From Nocardioides sp. BP30 (GTDB taxonomy: Bacteria; Actinomycetota; Actinomycetes; Propionibacteriales; Nocardioidaceae): a stretch of 64,000 bases of DNA. This document shows, piece after piece, positions 32,994-41,602 of the stretch. The translations under genes were made by a program, and so were the position numbers. The DNA lies in contig NZ_CP123620.1 in assembly GCF_029873215.1 (NCBI RefSeq), forward strand, positions 2,046,001 through 2,110,000, given 5' to 3'. Within the stretch, counting starts at the first letter, position 1. Every line of letters begins with the position of its first letter. Below the pieces are notes generated by a model. The model ran no database searches and was not told the origin of the DNA. It saw only the letters and a program-made list of their open reading frames with translations.

Positions 32994-34034
32994 ATGACTG
33001 ATCAACGGGAAAGCGTGCGACTGGGTGCCTATGCGCTGCCGGGGCGGGTGCCCGACCCCGGCCGGGGAATCGCTCAGGCGGTGGAAGCTGAACGGCTCGG
33101 TCTCGAGACGTTGTGGCTCAGTGAGCGATGGGGGACCAAGGACTTCGGCGTACTGGCGGGCGCCTTCAGCCAGGTCACCGACCGGATACGCATCGCGGCA
33201 GGCGTCACCCACCTCCAGTCGCGTCATCCCGCGATGCTCGCATCGATGGCCATGACGGCGCAGGCGCTGTCCGGTGGTCGTCTCGTGCTCGGGGTCGGGC
33301 GTTCGGTCGATGCGATGTGGGCGGCCGTCGGCCTCCCTGCCGCGACGAATCGGTCGATCATCGACGCGGTGGACATCTTCCGTCGGCTCTGCCGGGGCGA
33401 GAAGGTGCGCTACTCCGGTCCGGCGGGCGACTTCCCCTCGCTGCGGCTCACCGACGTCCCCGACCAGTCGGTGCCGCCGGTGGTCTTCGCTGCGATCGGC
33501 CCGAAGGGACTCGCGCTGGCAGGAAGGCACTTCGACGGGGTGCTTCTGCATCCGTTCCTGACGCCCGAGGCGGTCGCCCGATCAGCGGCCGCGGTGCGCC
33601 GGGCTGCCGAGGAGGCCGACCGCGACCCCGCCGCGGTCCGGATCTATGCCACCGTCGTGACCGCCTCCGACCTGCCGTCGGAGGAGGAGGCCGCTGTGGT
33701 GGGCGCCCGTGCCGTGACGTACTACCAGATACCCGGCTTCGGCGAGCAGCTCGCGACCGTCAACGGCTGGGACCTGGGCGATCTGGAGCGACTGCGCGCG
33801 CATCCGACCCTGGCCGGCATCACGGGTGCGGCGGACTCGGTGCGCACCCGGGACGAGCTCACCCGCGCGGCCGAGGCGATCCCCGAGGCGTGGACCCGTG
33901 GTGCCGCGGCGCTGGGAAGCCCCGAGGAGTGCGCCGCCGCCTTCGAGCGCTATCGCGCCGCCGGAGCCGACGAACTGGTGCTCCATGGCAGCACGCCGGA
34001 CCAGTTGGGCTGGTTGGAGAAGCTGCGTGAATGA
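32994..34034 (+). CDS. LLM-class (F420-dependent type) oxidoreductase (346 aa)
   Basis: Luciferase-like TIM-barrel oxidoreductase. It shows AYALPGRVPDPGRGIAQA, ERLGLETLWLSERWGTKDF, IAAGVTHLQSRHPAMLASMA, LSGGRLVLGVGRS and FAAIGPKGLALAGRHFDGVLLHP, a layout seen in actinobacterial F420-dependent enzymes. ATG 32994 is chosen because the family N-terminus starts there; longer frames run through the operator-like motif and into the neighbouring gene. It would catalyse an F420- or flavin-linked oxidation or reduction of a pathway intermediate. It stands alone, 76 bp before an aldehyde dehydrogenase gene with its own motif. Confidence 0.83.
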   Translation: MTDQRESVRLGAYALPGRVPDPGRGIAQAVEAERLGLETLWLSERWGTKDFGVLAGAFSQVTDRIRIAAGVTHLQSRHPAMLASMAMTAQALSGGRLVLGVGRSVDAMWAAVGLPAATNRSIIDAVDIFRRLCRGEKVRYSGPAGDFPSLRLTDVPDQSVPPVVFAAIGPKGLALAGRHFDGVLLHPFLTPEAVARSAAAVRRAAEEADRDPAAVRIYATVVTASDLPSEEEAAVVGARAVTYYQIPGFGEQLATVNGWDLGDLERLRAHPTLAGITGAADSVRTRDELTRAAEAIPEAWTRGAAALGSPEECAAAFERYRAAGADELVLHGSTPDQLGWLEKLRE

Positions 34035-34047
34035 CCTTGTGCAAAGG

Positions 34048-34061
34048 TGACACAACTGCCA
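34048..34061 (+). promoter_or_regulatory. operator-like site TGACA-CAAC-TGCCA before the dehydrogenase operon
   Basis: One perfect half and one half with a single mismatch, continued by GAAT as at other sites. It is 49 bp upstream of the aldehyde dehydrogenase start (34111), which opens a five-gene operon. Confidence 0.5.
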
Positions 34062-34110
34062 GAATCCGAAGGCGATCGGAGTCGCAGGCGGTCGGATCGA
34101 GAGGATACCC

Positions 34111-35541
34111 ATGCACGACTTCCCAGGTGTGTACGTCGCCGGGCACTGGCGGCCGAGCGCGGGCGAGGTGCGCGAAGTCGTCTCTCCGGCGACCCTGCAG
34201 ACGATCGGTCACGTCGTCGACGGCACCGCCGACGACGTCGGTGCGGCCGTAGCGGCCGCTCGCGAGGCTCTCGGCAGCAAGGAGTGGGCCGGCACCAGCG
34301 CTCGCGAGCGCGGCGAGCTTCTCGGACGACTCGCGGATGCCCTCGAGGCGCGGGCCACAGCGTTCGGCGACCTGGTCTCGGCCGAGATGGGATCGCCGCG
34401 CAGTTGGGCGAGCTTCGGCCAGGTCGGTACAGCGCTGGGCGTTCTGCGCACCTACGAACGGCTGGCCGGCGACTTCTGCTTCGAGGAGATCCGTCGCTCC
34501 GCGCTGGGCGGCGACGTCGTCGTCCGCCAGCTCCCGGTCGGTGTGGTGGGCGCGATCCTTCCGTGGAACGCGCCGCTCTTCACTGCCGCCCTCAAGCTGG
34601 CCCCCGCGCTCGCGGCCGGATGCACCGTGGTGCTCAAGCCCTCGCCTGAGGCGCCCCTGGCCATCTCGATGCTGAGCGAGCTCTTCGACGAGATCGGACT
34701 TGCACCAGGGGTGGTGAACATCGTGCCGGGAGCGGTCGCGACAGGCGAAGCGCTCGTGGCCGACCCGGGCGTCGACAAGATCAGCTTCACCGGGTCCACA
34801 GCGGCCGGCAAGCGGATCGCCGCCACCTGCGCGGCCGACGTCCGCCGGGTGACACTCGAACTGGGTGGCAAGTCCGCGGCGATCGTGCTCGACGACGTGA
34901 AGCTCGACCGACGCACGGTCTCGGGCCTGCTTGCCGGGGTGATGTCCAACAACGGGCAGGTCTGCGTCGCGCAGACGCGGATCCTCGCGCCCCGCTCACG
35001 CTACGACGAGATCGTCGAGGAGCTCGCGCAGGCGGCGGACCGGCTCGTCGTGGGCGACCCGTCGGACCCCGCGACCCAGGTCGGGCCGGTCATCTCCGCG
35101 GAGGCACGCTCGCGGATCACCGACCAGATCGCCGAGGCCGTCGAGGCAGGCGCTCGCGTGGTCACGGCGACGGGCGGCGAGCCCGGGCCGGGTTGGTACG
35201 TGCGTCCGACAGTGCTCGCCGACGTCGACAACGACATGCGGCTCGCCCGCCAGGAGCTCTTCGGGCCGGTCGCCGCCGTCATCGCCTACGACACCGTCGA
35301 GGAGGCGATCACGATGGCCAACGACTCCGATTACGGACTGGCCGGGGCCGTCTGGTCCGCCGACCCGGACCGCGGCTACGAGGTGGCCGCGCAGTTGCGG
35401 GTGGGCTCGGTCTCGGTCAACTCCTCGGCACCGCTCGACTTCGGCAGCCCGTTCGGCGGCTTCAAGCAGTCCGGCACCGGCCGGGAGGGCGGACCGGAGG
35501 CGATCGCCTCCTTCGTGGAGCCCCAGACCATCATCCGCTGA
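34111..35541 (+). CDS. aldehyde dehydrogenase (476 aa)
   Basis: NAD(P)-dependent ALDH. Visible are GAILPWNAPLF, FTGSTAAGKRI, general-base Glu250 in [12 protein letters not shown], catalytic Cys285 in NNGQVCVAQTR, and a late FGSPFGGFKQSGTGREGG. Length is slightly short but normal. It is 14 bp upstream of an NDMA-type alcohol dehydrogenase gene, so the two likely form an alcohol-to-acid module: the alcohol dehydrogenase makes the aldehyde, this enzyme the acid, and the synthetase at 37831 the CoA ester. GAGAGGA precedes the ATG. Confidence 0.9.
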   Translation: MHDFPGVYVAGHWRPSAGEVREVVSPATLQTIGHVVDGTADDVGAAVAAAREALGSKEWAGTSARERGELLGRLADALEARATAFGDLVSAEMGSPRSWASFGQVGTALGVLRTYERLAGDFCFEEIRRSALGGDVVVRQLPVGVVGAILPWNAPLFTAALKLAPALAAGCTVVLKPSPEAPLAISMLSELFDEIGLAPGVVNIVPGAVATGEALVADPGVDKISFTGSTAAGKRIAATCAADVRRVTLELGGKSAAIVLDDVKLDRRTVSGLLAGVMSNNGQVCVAQTRILAPRSRYDEIVEELAQAADRLVVGDPSDPATQVGPVISAEARSRITDQIAEAVEAGARVVTATGGEPGPGWYVRPTVLADVDNDMRLARQELFGPVAAVIAYDTVEEAITMANDSDYGLAGAVWSADPDRGYEVAAQLRVGSVSVNSSAPLDFGSPFGGFKQSGTGREGGPEAIASFVEPQTIIR

Positions 35542-35555
35542 GAGGAAGACATCAC

Positions 35556-36689
35556 ATGCAGACCCAGGCAGCAGTCCTGTGGGAGCGCAACACTCCCTGG
35601 TCGGTCGAGACCATCGAGCTCGATCCGCCCAAGGCGGAGGAGGTGCTCGTCGAGCTGCACGCCTCGGGCATGTGCCACTCCGACGAGCACATCGTGACCG
35701 GTGACATGCCGTTCAGCCTGCCCTGCATCGGGGGGCACGAGGGCGCCGGCGTCGTTCTCGAGGTGGGGGAGCACGTCTCGTGGCTCAAGCCGGGGGACCA
35801 CGTCGTCTTCGGGTTCATGCCGTCGTGCGGGCGCTGTCCCGCCTGCGCCAGCGGGCACCAGAGCCTGTGTGACCTCGGTGCGAAGATCTACTCCGGCCGG
35901 CAGATCTACGACGACACCGCGCGCCATCACGTCAAGGGCCAGGACCTCGCCCTCGCCTGTGGCATCGGCTCCTTCTCCCACCACACCGTCGTGCACGAGG
36001 CCAGCTGCATCAAGATCGAGCCTCATCACCCGCTCGATCGCGCGTGCCTGCTCGGCTGTGGCTTCGTGACCGGCTGGGGCTCGGCTGTGTATGCCGCCGA
36101 CGTACGCCCCGGCGACAACGTCGTCGTCGCCGGTGTCGGGGGCATCGGAGCAGCCGCCGTACAGGGTGCCCGGCTCGCCGGAGCCCGCACGATCACGGCG
36201 ATCGATCCCTCGCAGTTCAAGCGCGAGCAGGCCCTCAAGATGGGGGCGACCCATGTCGCGGGCTCGTGGGAGGAGGCGCAGGAGGTCGTCGCCGAGGCCA
36301 CCTGGCATCGAGGCGCCGACAAGTTCATCTGCGCGCTCGGCGTGGGACAGGGGGAGCTGATCGCGAAGGCGCTGGCGATGACGGCCAAGCTCGGCCGGCT
36401 GGTGGTGACCAACATCCACCCGATGGCGGAGAAGTCGATCTCGGTGAGCCTGATGGATCTCACCCTGATGGAGAAGCAGATCGTCGGCACGCTCTACGGG
36501 TCGGCCAATCCGCGCTACGACATCCCGCGCCTGCTCGAGCTCACCAGCGCCGGCGACGTCGACCTCGACGCGATGGTCACGCGGACCTATCCGCTCGCCG
36601 GCATCAACGACGGGTACGACGACATGCGCGCGAGCCGCAACGTCCGCGGCGTGCTGCGCTACCCGGCCGCTGAGAGGGCCTCCGTGTGA
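35556..36689 (+). CDS. zinc alcohol dehydrogenase, NDMA-dependent (mycofactocin-linked) type (377 aa)
   Basis: A medium-chain zinc dehydrogenase. Catalytic zinc ligands lie in GMCHSDEH, GGHEGAG and GCGFVTGWGSA; the structural zinc loop is CGRCPACASGHQSLC; the cofactor fold is GVGGIGAAAVQGARLAGA. The closest family I recognise is the NDMA-dependent alcohol dehydrogenases, which hold NAD tightly and hand electrons to mycofactocin (in vitro to the dye NDMA). The mycofactocin locus 9 kb away supports this. The following gene starts inside its stop region (4-bp overlap). Confidence 0.87.
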   Translation: MQTQAAVLWERNTPWSVETIELDPPKAEEVLVELHASGMCHSDEHIVTGDMPFSLPCIGGHEGAGVVLEVGEHVSWLKPGDHVVFGFMPSCGRCPACASGHQSLCDLGAKIYSGRQIYDDTARHHVKGQDLALACGIGSFSHHTVVHEASCIKIEPHHPLDRACLLGCGFVTGWGSAVYAADVRPGDNVVVAGVGGIGAAAVQGARLAGARTITAIDPSQFKREQALKMGATHVAGSWEEAQEVVAEATWHRGADKFICALGVGQGELIAKALAMTAKLGRLVVTNIHPMAEKSISVSLMDLTLMEKQIVGTLYGSANPRYDIPRLLELTSAGDVDLDAMVTRTYPLAGINDGYDDMRASRNVRGVLRYPAAERASV

Positions 36690-37831
36690 GCACGGCGGCG
36701 GGCCCGCTGGCCGGCCTCCGGGTGCTGGAGTTCGCCGGCATCGGCCCGGGTCCCTTCGCCTGCCTCATGTTGGCGGAGCTGGGAGCAGAGGTGATCCGGA
36801 TCGACCGGCCCGCCGCGGTGGGCTCGCCCGCACGCTCCGTCCTGGGGCGCAGCCGCTCCCACCTCGCTGTCGACCTCAAGTCCGCTCCGGGCCGCGACGT
36901 CGTGCTCCGACTCCTGCGCGACATCGACGTCGTCGTCGAGGGCAACCGGCCGGGGGTCATGGAGCGGCTCGGACTCGGCCCCGACGAGTGTCTGGCGGTC
37001 AGCCCCGGTCTCGTCTACGGCCGGATGACGGGATGGGGGCAGGAGGGGCCGCTCGCCCCACGTGCGGGCCACGACATCACCTACGCCGCACTGACCGGCG
37101 CCCTGCATGCCACCGGCGGCGCCGAGAAGCCGCGCACCGCGCTCAACCTCGTCGCCGACTTCGGGGGAGGCGCGATGTTCCTCGTGGCCGGCATCCTCGC
37201 GGCGCTCCACGAGCGGACCAGGTCGGGTCGGGGACAGGTCGTCGACGCGGCCATGGTCGACGGCGTCTCCTCGCTGATGACGATGGTCTACGGCAACCAC
37301 GCCGTCGGGCGCTGGGAGGACCGCCGCGAGGCCAACCTGCTCGACGGCGGGACGCCCTACTACGACACCTATGCCTGCGCGGACGGCCGGTTCGTCGCGG
37401 TCGGTGCGATCGAGCCCCAGTTCTTCGCCGAGCTGATGAGGCGCACCCGCCTCGACTTCGTGCAGCACGACCGTGCCGCCTGGCCTGCCATGCGCGCCGC
37501 CCTGACGCGCACGTTCCTCACCAGGACACGTGACGAATGGGCTGCGATCTTCGAAGGCGTCGACGCGTGCGTCGCGCCGGTGCTCAGCCTCGCCGAAGCG
37601 CCGCACCACCCCCAGCTGGCCGAGCGCAGCACCTTCGTGCCGTACGCCGAGGGCCGCCTGCCCAGGATCGCGCCACGCTTCTCCCGTACGCCCGGCCTCG
37701 CGCCGGGTGCGACCCACGCGGCAGGGGAGGACTCCGTGGCCGTGCTCCGAGGCGGTGGATTCACCGAGGACGAGGTGCGCCGGCTCATCGCCGCCGGCGT
37801 CGTCGCCGTCACCGAGGAGGCAGGAGTCTGA
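36686..37831 (+). CDS. alpha-methylacyl-CoA racemase-like protein, CaiB/BaiF family (381 aa)
   Basis: Very similar in layout to mycobacterial MCR: GLRVLEFAGIGPGPFACLML at the N-terminus, ELGAEVIRIDRP, GRSRSHLAVDLKS, a central GHDITYAALTGAL and the DGGTPYYDTYAC segment that bears catalytic-region residues. The enzyme flips the configuration of a 2-methylacyl-CoA so that an S-specific ACAD can act, which implies a methyl-branched chain such as that of steroids, phytanate-like or isoprenoid acids. The GTG at 36686 overlaps the dehydrogenase gene and the stop overlaps the next ATG, so the genes are co-translated. Confidence 0.87.
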   Translation: MSTAAGPLAGLRVLEFAGIGPGPFACLMLAELGAEVIRIDRPAAVGSPARSVLGRSRSHLAVDLKSAPGRDVVLRLLRDIDVVVEGNRPGVMERLGLGPDECLAVSPGLVYGRMTGWGQEGPLAPRAGHDITYAALTGALHATGGAEKPRTALNLVADFGGGAMFLVAGILAALHERTRSGRGQVVDAAMVDGVSSLMTMVYGNHAVGRWEDRREANLLDGGTPYYDTYACADGRFVAVGAIEPQFFAELMRRTRLDFVQHDRAAWPAMRAALTRTFLTRTRDEWAAIFEGVDACVAPVLSLAEAPHHPQLAERSTFVPYAEGRLPRIAPRFSRTPGLAPGATHAAGEDSVAVLRGGGFTEDEVRRLIAAGVVAVTEEAGV

Positions 37832-39345
37832 TGGACCTCTCGGTCTGGGCCGCGCAGCAGCCCGACAAGGCGGCCGTCGTCGACGAGACCGGGGCCCGGC
37901 TGACCTACGCCGAGCTCGAGGCGGCCTCCAATCGGATCGCCCACCATCTCCGTCGGCTCGGCCTGCGCCGAGGCGACCACGTCGCGATCGCCTCGGAGAA
38001 CCGGCTCGACCTCTTCCCCATCCTCTGGGCCGCGCAGCGCACGGGCCTCCTCTACACCATGGTCAACTGGCATCTGACGGCCGACGAGGCGAGCTACGTG
38101 GTGACGAACTGCGAGGCGACCGTGCTCCTCGTCAGCGCCACCCTCCGCGAGCTCGCGGCCGACCTGCCCGCCGTTCCGCACCGGCTCAGCTTCGGTGGTT
38201 CGCTGCCGGGATTCGATGCCCTGGAGCCGGCGGTCAGCGGCTTGCCCGAGACTCCGGTCGAGGCGCAGTCCGAGGGCAGTCCGATGCTCTACAGCTCGGG
38301 CACGACGGGGCGCCCCAAGGGCATCCTGCCGGCTACGCAGGAGGTGCCGTTCGGCACCGGGTTGCGCTTCGACCACCTGATGCAGGACAGCTTCGGCTTC
38401 GACTCCTCGACGATCTACCTCAGCCCGGGGCCGCTTTACCATGCCGCTCCGCTGGGGTGGAGCTTGGGCGCGATCCGCGCCGGCGGCACCACGGTGTTCA
38501 CCGACCGCTTCGATGCCGAGTTGGTGCTGGCTCTCGTCGAGAGACACCGGGTCACACACGCGCAGTTCGTGCCGACCATGTTCGTCCGGATGCTCAAGCT
38601 CCCCACCGAGGTGCGGGGCCGCTACGACCTCGCCAGCCTCCGCCTGGTGATCCATGCCGCGGCACCGTGTCCGGTGGAGGTCAAGCGAGCGATGATCGCC
38701 TGGGTCGGGCCCATCCTGACGGAGTTCTACTCCGGCAGCGAGGGCAACTGCTTCTTCATGATCGACTCCGCGGAGTGGCTCGTGCATCCCGGCTCGGTCG
38801 GGCGGCCCGCGGTGGGGCACGTCCACATCTGCGACCCCGGCGGCCGCGAGCTACCACCCGGGGAGATCGGTGAGGTGTGGTTCGACGGTATGCCGCCCTT
38901 CGCCTATCACGGCGACCGGGAGAAGACGCGCGCCGCCTACGACGAGCGTGGGTGGTCGACGCTCGGCGATCTCGGCCACGTCGACGAGGAGGGCTTCCTC
39001 TATCTCTCCGACCGGCGGACGGATCTGATCGTCTCCGGCGGGGTCAACATCTACCCCCGCGAGATCGAGGACGCGTTGATCCTCCACGAGGCGGTGGCCG
39101 ATGTCGCGGTGGTCGGCCTCCCCGACGAGGAGTTCGGGCAGCGGGTGCACGCCGTCGTCGCGCCGGCCCCCGGCGTGGCGCCGGGAGCGGAGCTCGAGGC
39201 CGCCCTCGACCGCCACCTCCGCGGCCGGATCGCCGGCTTCAAGGTGCCGCGGTCCTACGCCTTCGAGGAGGTCCCGCGGCTGCCCAGCGGCAAGATCCTG
39301 CGGCGCGTGCTCGCCGACCGCTACCGCACGCCCACCCCAGGCTGA
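37831..39345 (+). CDS. AMP-forming acyl-CoA synthetase (504 aa)
   Basis: ANL-superfamily ligase with the phosphate loop MLYSSGTTGRPKG, YSGSEGNCFFMI, GDLGHVDEEGFLYLSDR and C-terminal PSGKILRRVLADRY. It forms the CoA ester of the acid produced by the aldehyde dehydrogenase three genes upstream, by operon logic. ATG 37831 lies in the stop of the racemase gene (TGATG); a longer frame to 37537 would overlap most of that gene. It is the last gene before a convergent region. Length is normal. Confidence 0.92.
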   Translation: MDLSVWAAQQPDKAAVVDETGARLTYAELEAASNRIAHHLRRLGLRRGDHVAIASENRLDLFPILWAAQRTGLLYTMVNWHLTADEASYVVTNCEATVLLVSATLRELAADLPAVPHRLSFGGSLPGFDALEPAVSGLPETPVEAQSEGSPMLYSSGTTGRPKGILPATQEVPFGTGLRFDHLMQDSFGFDSSTIYLSPGPLYHAAPLGWSLGAIRAGGTTVFTDRFDAELVLALVERHRVTHAQFVPTMFVRMLKLPTEVRGRYDLASLRLVIHAAAPCPVEVKRAMIAWVGPILTEFYSGSEGNCFFMIDSAEWLVHPGSVGRPAVGHVHICDPGGRELPPGEIGEVWFDGMPPFAYHGDREKTRAAYDERGWSTLGDLGHVDEEGFLYLSDRRTDLIVSGGVNIYPREIEDALILHEAVADVAVVGLPDEEFGQRVHAVVAPAPGVAPGAELEAALDRHLRGRIAGFKVPRSYAFEEVPRLPSGKILRRVLADRYRTPTPG

Positions 39346-39538
39346 CCGCCTGTCCTCATGGCGGCATGACCCTGCCGTCGAGCCTGCCAGCAGACCGACG
39401 TCGCGTCATCGCGCCACAGCCGCCCGGCGGCCCCGCCGGGCCGCCCGCGCTCCACGTCGTACCACCGTCCACGCCGCCGCGATCCGCGGCGCGGTGAGGT
39501 GAGGTGTCGAGCAGTCACGGGAGGAGCCCCGCCCGCCA
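39346..39538. terminator. convergent gap with a small GC hairpin (39422-39441)
   Basis: The 193-bp gap lies between two convergent genes. The only structure I see is GCCCGGCGG paired with CCGCCGGGC (9 bp, 2-nt loop) at 39422-39441. In such GC-rich DNA this is weak evidence for a terminator. No gene is supported. Confidence 0.35.
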
Positions 39539-40564
39539 TCACAGGACGAGCTCGGCCATCGTCCGCAGCAAGGGCAGATCCCCCGCGATCAGGAGGGTGG
39601 TCGCCGGCGACTCCTCCCATGCCTCGAGATCGTCGCGGATCTTCTCCTTCGGCCCGATCAGGGACACCTCCTCGACCATGGCGGTGGTGACGGCGGCGAT
39701 CGCCTCCTCCTGGTGACCGCCGAGGAAGAGCTCCTGGACGCGGGTTGCCTCGCGCTCGTAGCCCAGCCGGCAGAACTTCTCGAAGTGGAAGTTGGCGCTC
39801 TTGGCGCCCATGCCGCCGACGTAGAGCGCGAGGGCAGGACGGAGACGGTCGGCTGCCGCCTCGATGTCGTCGTCGATCGAGACGCTCACCATCGGAAGGA
39901 TCTCGAAGTCCTCGGCGCTACGGCGCGCGCCGGGCTTCGACCAGCCGCGGCTCAGCTCGGCGAGGGCGTCGGCCGCCTGCCGTGGGGAGAACAGGATGGG
40001 GAGCCAGCCGTCGCCGATCTCGGCGACGAGCTCCACGTTGCGGGGCCCCTCCGCGGCCAGCAGGATCGGCGGGCCGGGCTGACGAGGATGGGTGATGAGT
40101 CGCAGCGGCTTGCCGAGCCCCGCTCCGCCGGGGTGGGGGAGCGGATAGTGCGGCCCCGCGCTCGCCACCGGCTGGTCACGGGCGAGTGTCTGACGCACGA
40201 TATCGACGTACTCACGGGTCCGCGCCAACGGGCGGGGGAAGGGTGCGCCGTACCAACCCTCGACGATCTGAGGCCCGGATACGCCGAGGCCGAGGGCGAA
40301 GCGGCCCTCGGTCAGGTGGTCCAGCGTCATCGCCGCCATCGCCATCGCTGTCGGCGTGCGCGCCGACATCTGGGCGATGCTGGTGCCCAGCCGCAACCTC
40401 GTGGTGGCACTGCCGTACCACGCCAGCGGAGTGAGCGCGTCGGAGCCGTAGGCCTCGGAGGTCCAGGCCGAGTCGAAGCCCAACGCCTCGACGGCCGCCA
40501 GCGTCTCGCGCACGTCGCGGCGAGGTGTCGCGCCCCAGTAGCCGATGTGCCAGCCGAGCTTCAT
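39539..40564 (-). CDS. LLM-class (F420-dependent type) oxidoreductase (341 aa)
   Basis: Third luciferase-like oxidoreductase of the window. It shows MKLGWHIGYWGATP, EALGFDSAWTSEAYGSDA, LRLGTSIAQMSARTPTAMAM, LTEGRFALGLGVSGPQIVEG and PILLAAEGPRNVELVAEIGDGWLP. These are the marks of the F420-dependent subgroup common in actinomycetes, with SARTP and GVSGPQ near the cofactor site. The start overlaps the end of the upstream crotonase gene by 4 bp, so the two are coupled and may act in succession. Exact chemistry is unknown. Confidence 0.86.
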   Translation of the reverse strand: MKLGWHIGYWGATPRRDVRETLAAVEALGFDSAWTSEAYGSDALTPLAWYGSATTRLRLGTSIAQMSARTPTAMAMAAMTLDHLTEGRFALGLGVSGPQIVEGWYGAPFPRPLARTREYVDIVRQTLARDQPVASAGPHYPLPHPGGAGLGKPLRLITHPRQPGPPILLAAEGPRNVELVAEIGDGWLPILFSPRQAADALAELSRGWSKPGARRSAEDFEILPMVSVSIDDDIEAAADRLRPALALYVGGMGAKSANFHFEKFCRLGYEREATRVQELFLGGHQEEAIAAVTTAMVEEVSLIGPKEKIRDDLEAWEESPATTLLIAGDLPLLRTMAELVL

Positions 40565-41325
40565 CGGGCCTCCGATCCCATCGTGCGGGCGCGGGCGATC
40601 ACCTGGTCGCGGCGTGAGGTGATCGTCGTGGAGCTGGCCCCGTCGAAGCCGCCGCGGGCGGCGTGCGCGTAGTGCTGCTGCAGTGCCTGGTCGACCGGGA
40701 GCCCGTCGTTCTCCCGCCAGTCGTCCCGCAGGGCGTGGACCACCGCCCGGTCCTGCTCCGCGATGGCCGAGGCCAAGGTCATCGCGAAGTCCAGCAGCTC
40801 CTTGTGGGGGACGACGTGGTTGGCCAGTCCGATCCGCAGCGCTGTCTCGGCATCGACGAAGTTGCCGGTCAGGGAGAGCTCGCGTGCCCATGCCGAGCCG
40901 ATCCGCCGCGGGAGCTGGACGGCCACCGGACCGGGGTAGACGCCGACGCGCAGGTGCGTGTCGGCGAACCGTGCCCGCTCGGAGGCGACGATGAAGTCGC
41001 ACGCCAACGCGAGCTCGAGGCCACCGGTGACCGCCGCACCGTTGACAGCAGCGATGATGGGCACCCGGGAGGACGCGGTGGTCGCGATGAACGGCGGGAT
41101 GTCGACGATCCGATCGACTCCCGGGTTGCGCAGGTCGAGTCCGGCGCAGAAGGCGGGATCGGCGCCGGTGAGCACGATGGCGCCCATGTTCTGGCAGTCA
41201 GTGATCGCCTGACACGTCGCGCTCGCCAGCTCGGCGTTCATCGCGTTGCGGGCGGCGGGGCGCTGCAGGGTGATGACGGCCACGGCTCCATCGCGGTCGA
41301 TGCGGACGACGTCGCTGGCATCCAT
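40561..41325 (-). CDS. enoyl-CoA hydratase/isomerase, crotonase family (254 aa)
   Basis: Crotonase fold: VITLQRPAARNAMN, FCAGLDLRNPG (first oxyanion-hole part) and NGAAVTGGLELALACD (second part). The usual catalytic-Glu segment reads VGVYPGPVAVQLPRRIG, without the common LPE, so hydration may be weak and isomerisation or hydrolysis is possible. Length is normal. The gene opens a two-gene minus-strand operon with the LLM oxidoreductase. An operator-like motif lies 53 bp upstream of the start. Confidence 0.87.
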   Translation of the reverse strand: MDASDVVRIDRDGAVAVITLQRPAARNAMNAELASATCQAITDCQNMGAIVLTGADPAFCAGLDLRNPGVDRIVDIPPFIATTASSRVPIIAAVNGAAVTGGLELALACDFIVASERARFADTHLRVGVYPGPVAVQLPRRIGSAWARELSLTGNFVDAETALRIGLANHVVPHKELLDFAMTLASAIAEQDRAVVHALRDDWRENDGLPVDQALQQHYAHAARGGFDGASSTTITSRRDQVIARARTMGSEAR

Positions 41326-41378
41326 GGTGGTCCTCCTGGGCGCGCGGAGGTCGACATCGGAACGGTGGCGACCATTTC

Positions 41379-41392
41379 TGACAGCGATGTTA
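41379..41392 (-). promoter_or_regulatory. operator-like site TGACA-GCGA-TGTTA before the crotonase gene
   Basis: Preceded by TTTC as in other members, with one mismatch in the second half. It is 53 bp upstream of the start at 41325. It is the right-most member of the set that I found. Confidence 0.55.
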
Positions 41393-41490
41393 CCTTCGGG
41401 CGCTCCGATGTGCCGGTGGCTCTCCGCCCCGTGGGTCCGGTGAGCGCAGGGCGACCTGCGACGTCCGCCGACTCCCGACCCCTCGACGAA

Positions 41491-41540
41491 GCACGAGCGA
41501 GGCCCGTCCCCGCGACATCGGGGGCGCGCCTCGCTCGTGC
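41491..41540 (-). terminator. long hairpin terminator after the SDR operon
   Basis: A perfect 13-bp outer stem (41491-41503 with 41528-41540) continues inward with seven more pairs and two mismatches to a 6-nt loop. It lies 63 bp after the stop of the minus-strand SDR at 41603, and so closes the 43293-41603 operon. Confidence 0.7.
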
Positions 41541-41602
41541 CTTGCTCGTGCTCCGTGGACGGAAGCGGTCGCCGGGGACCGCTTCACGCGTCCGCCGGCG
41601 CG

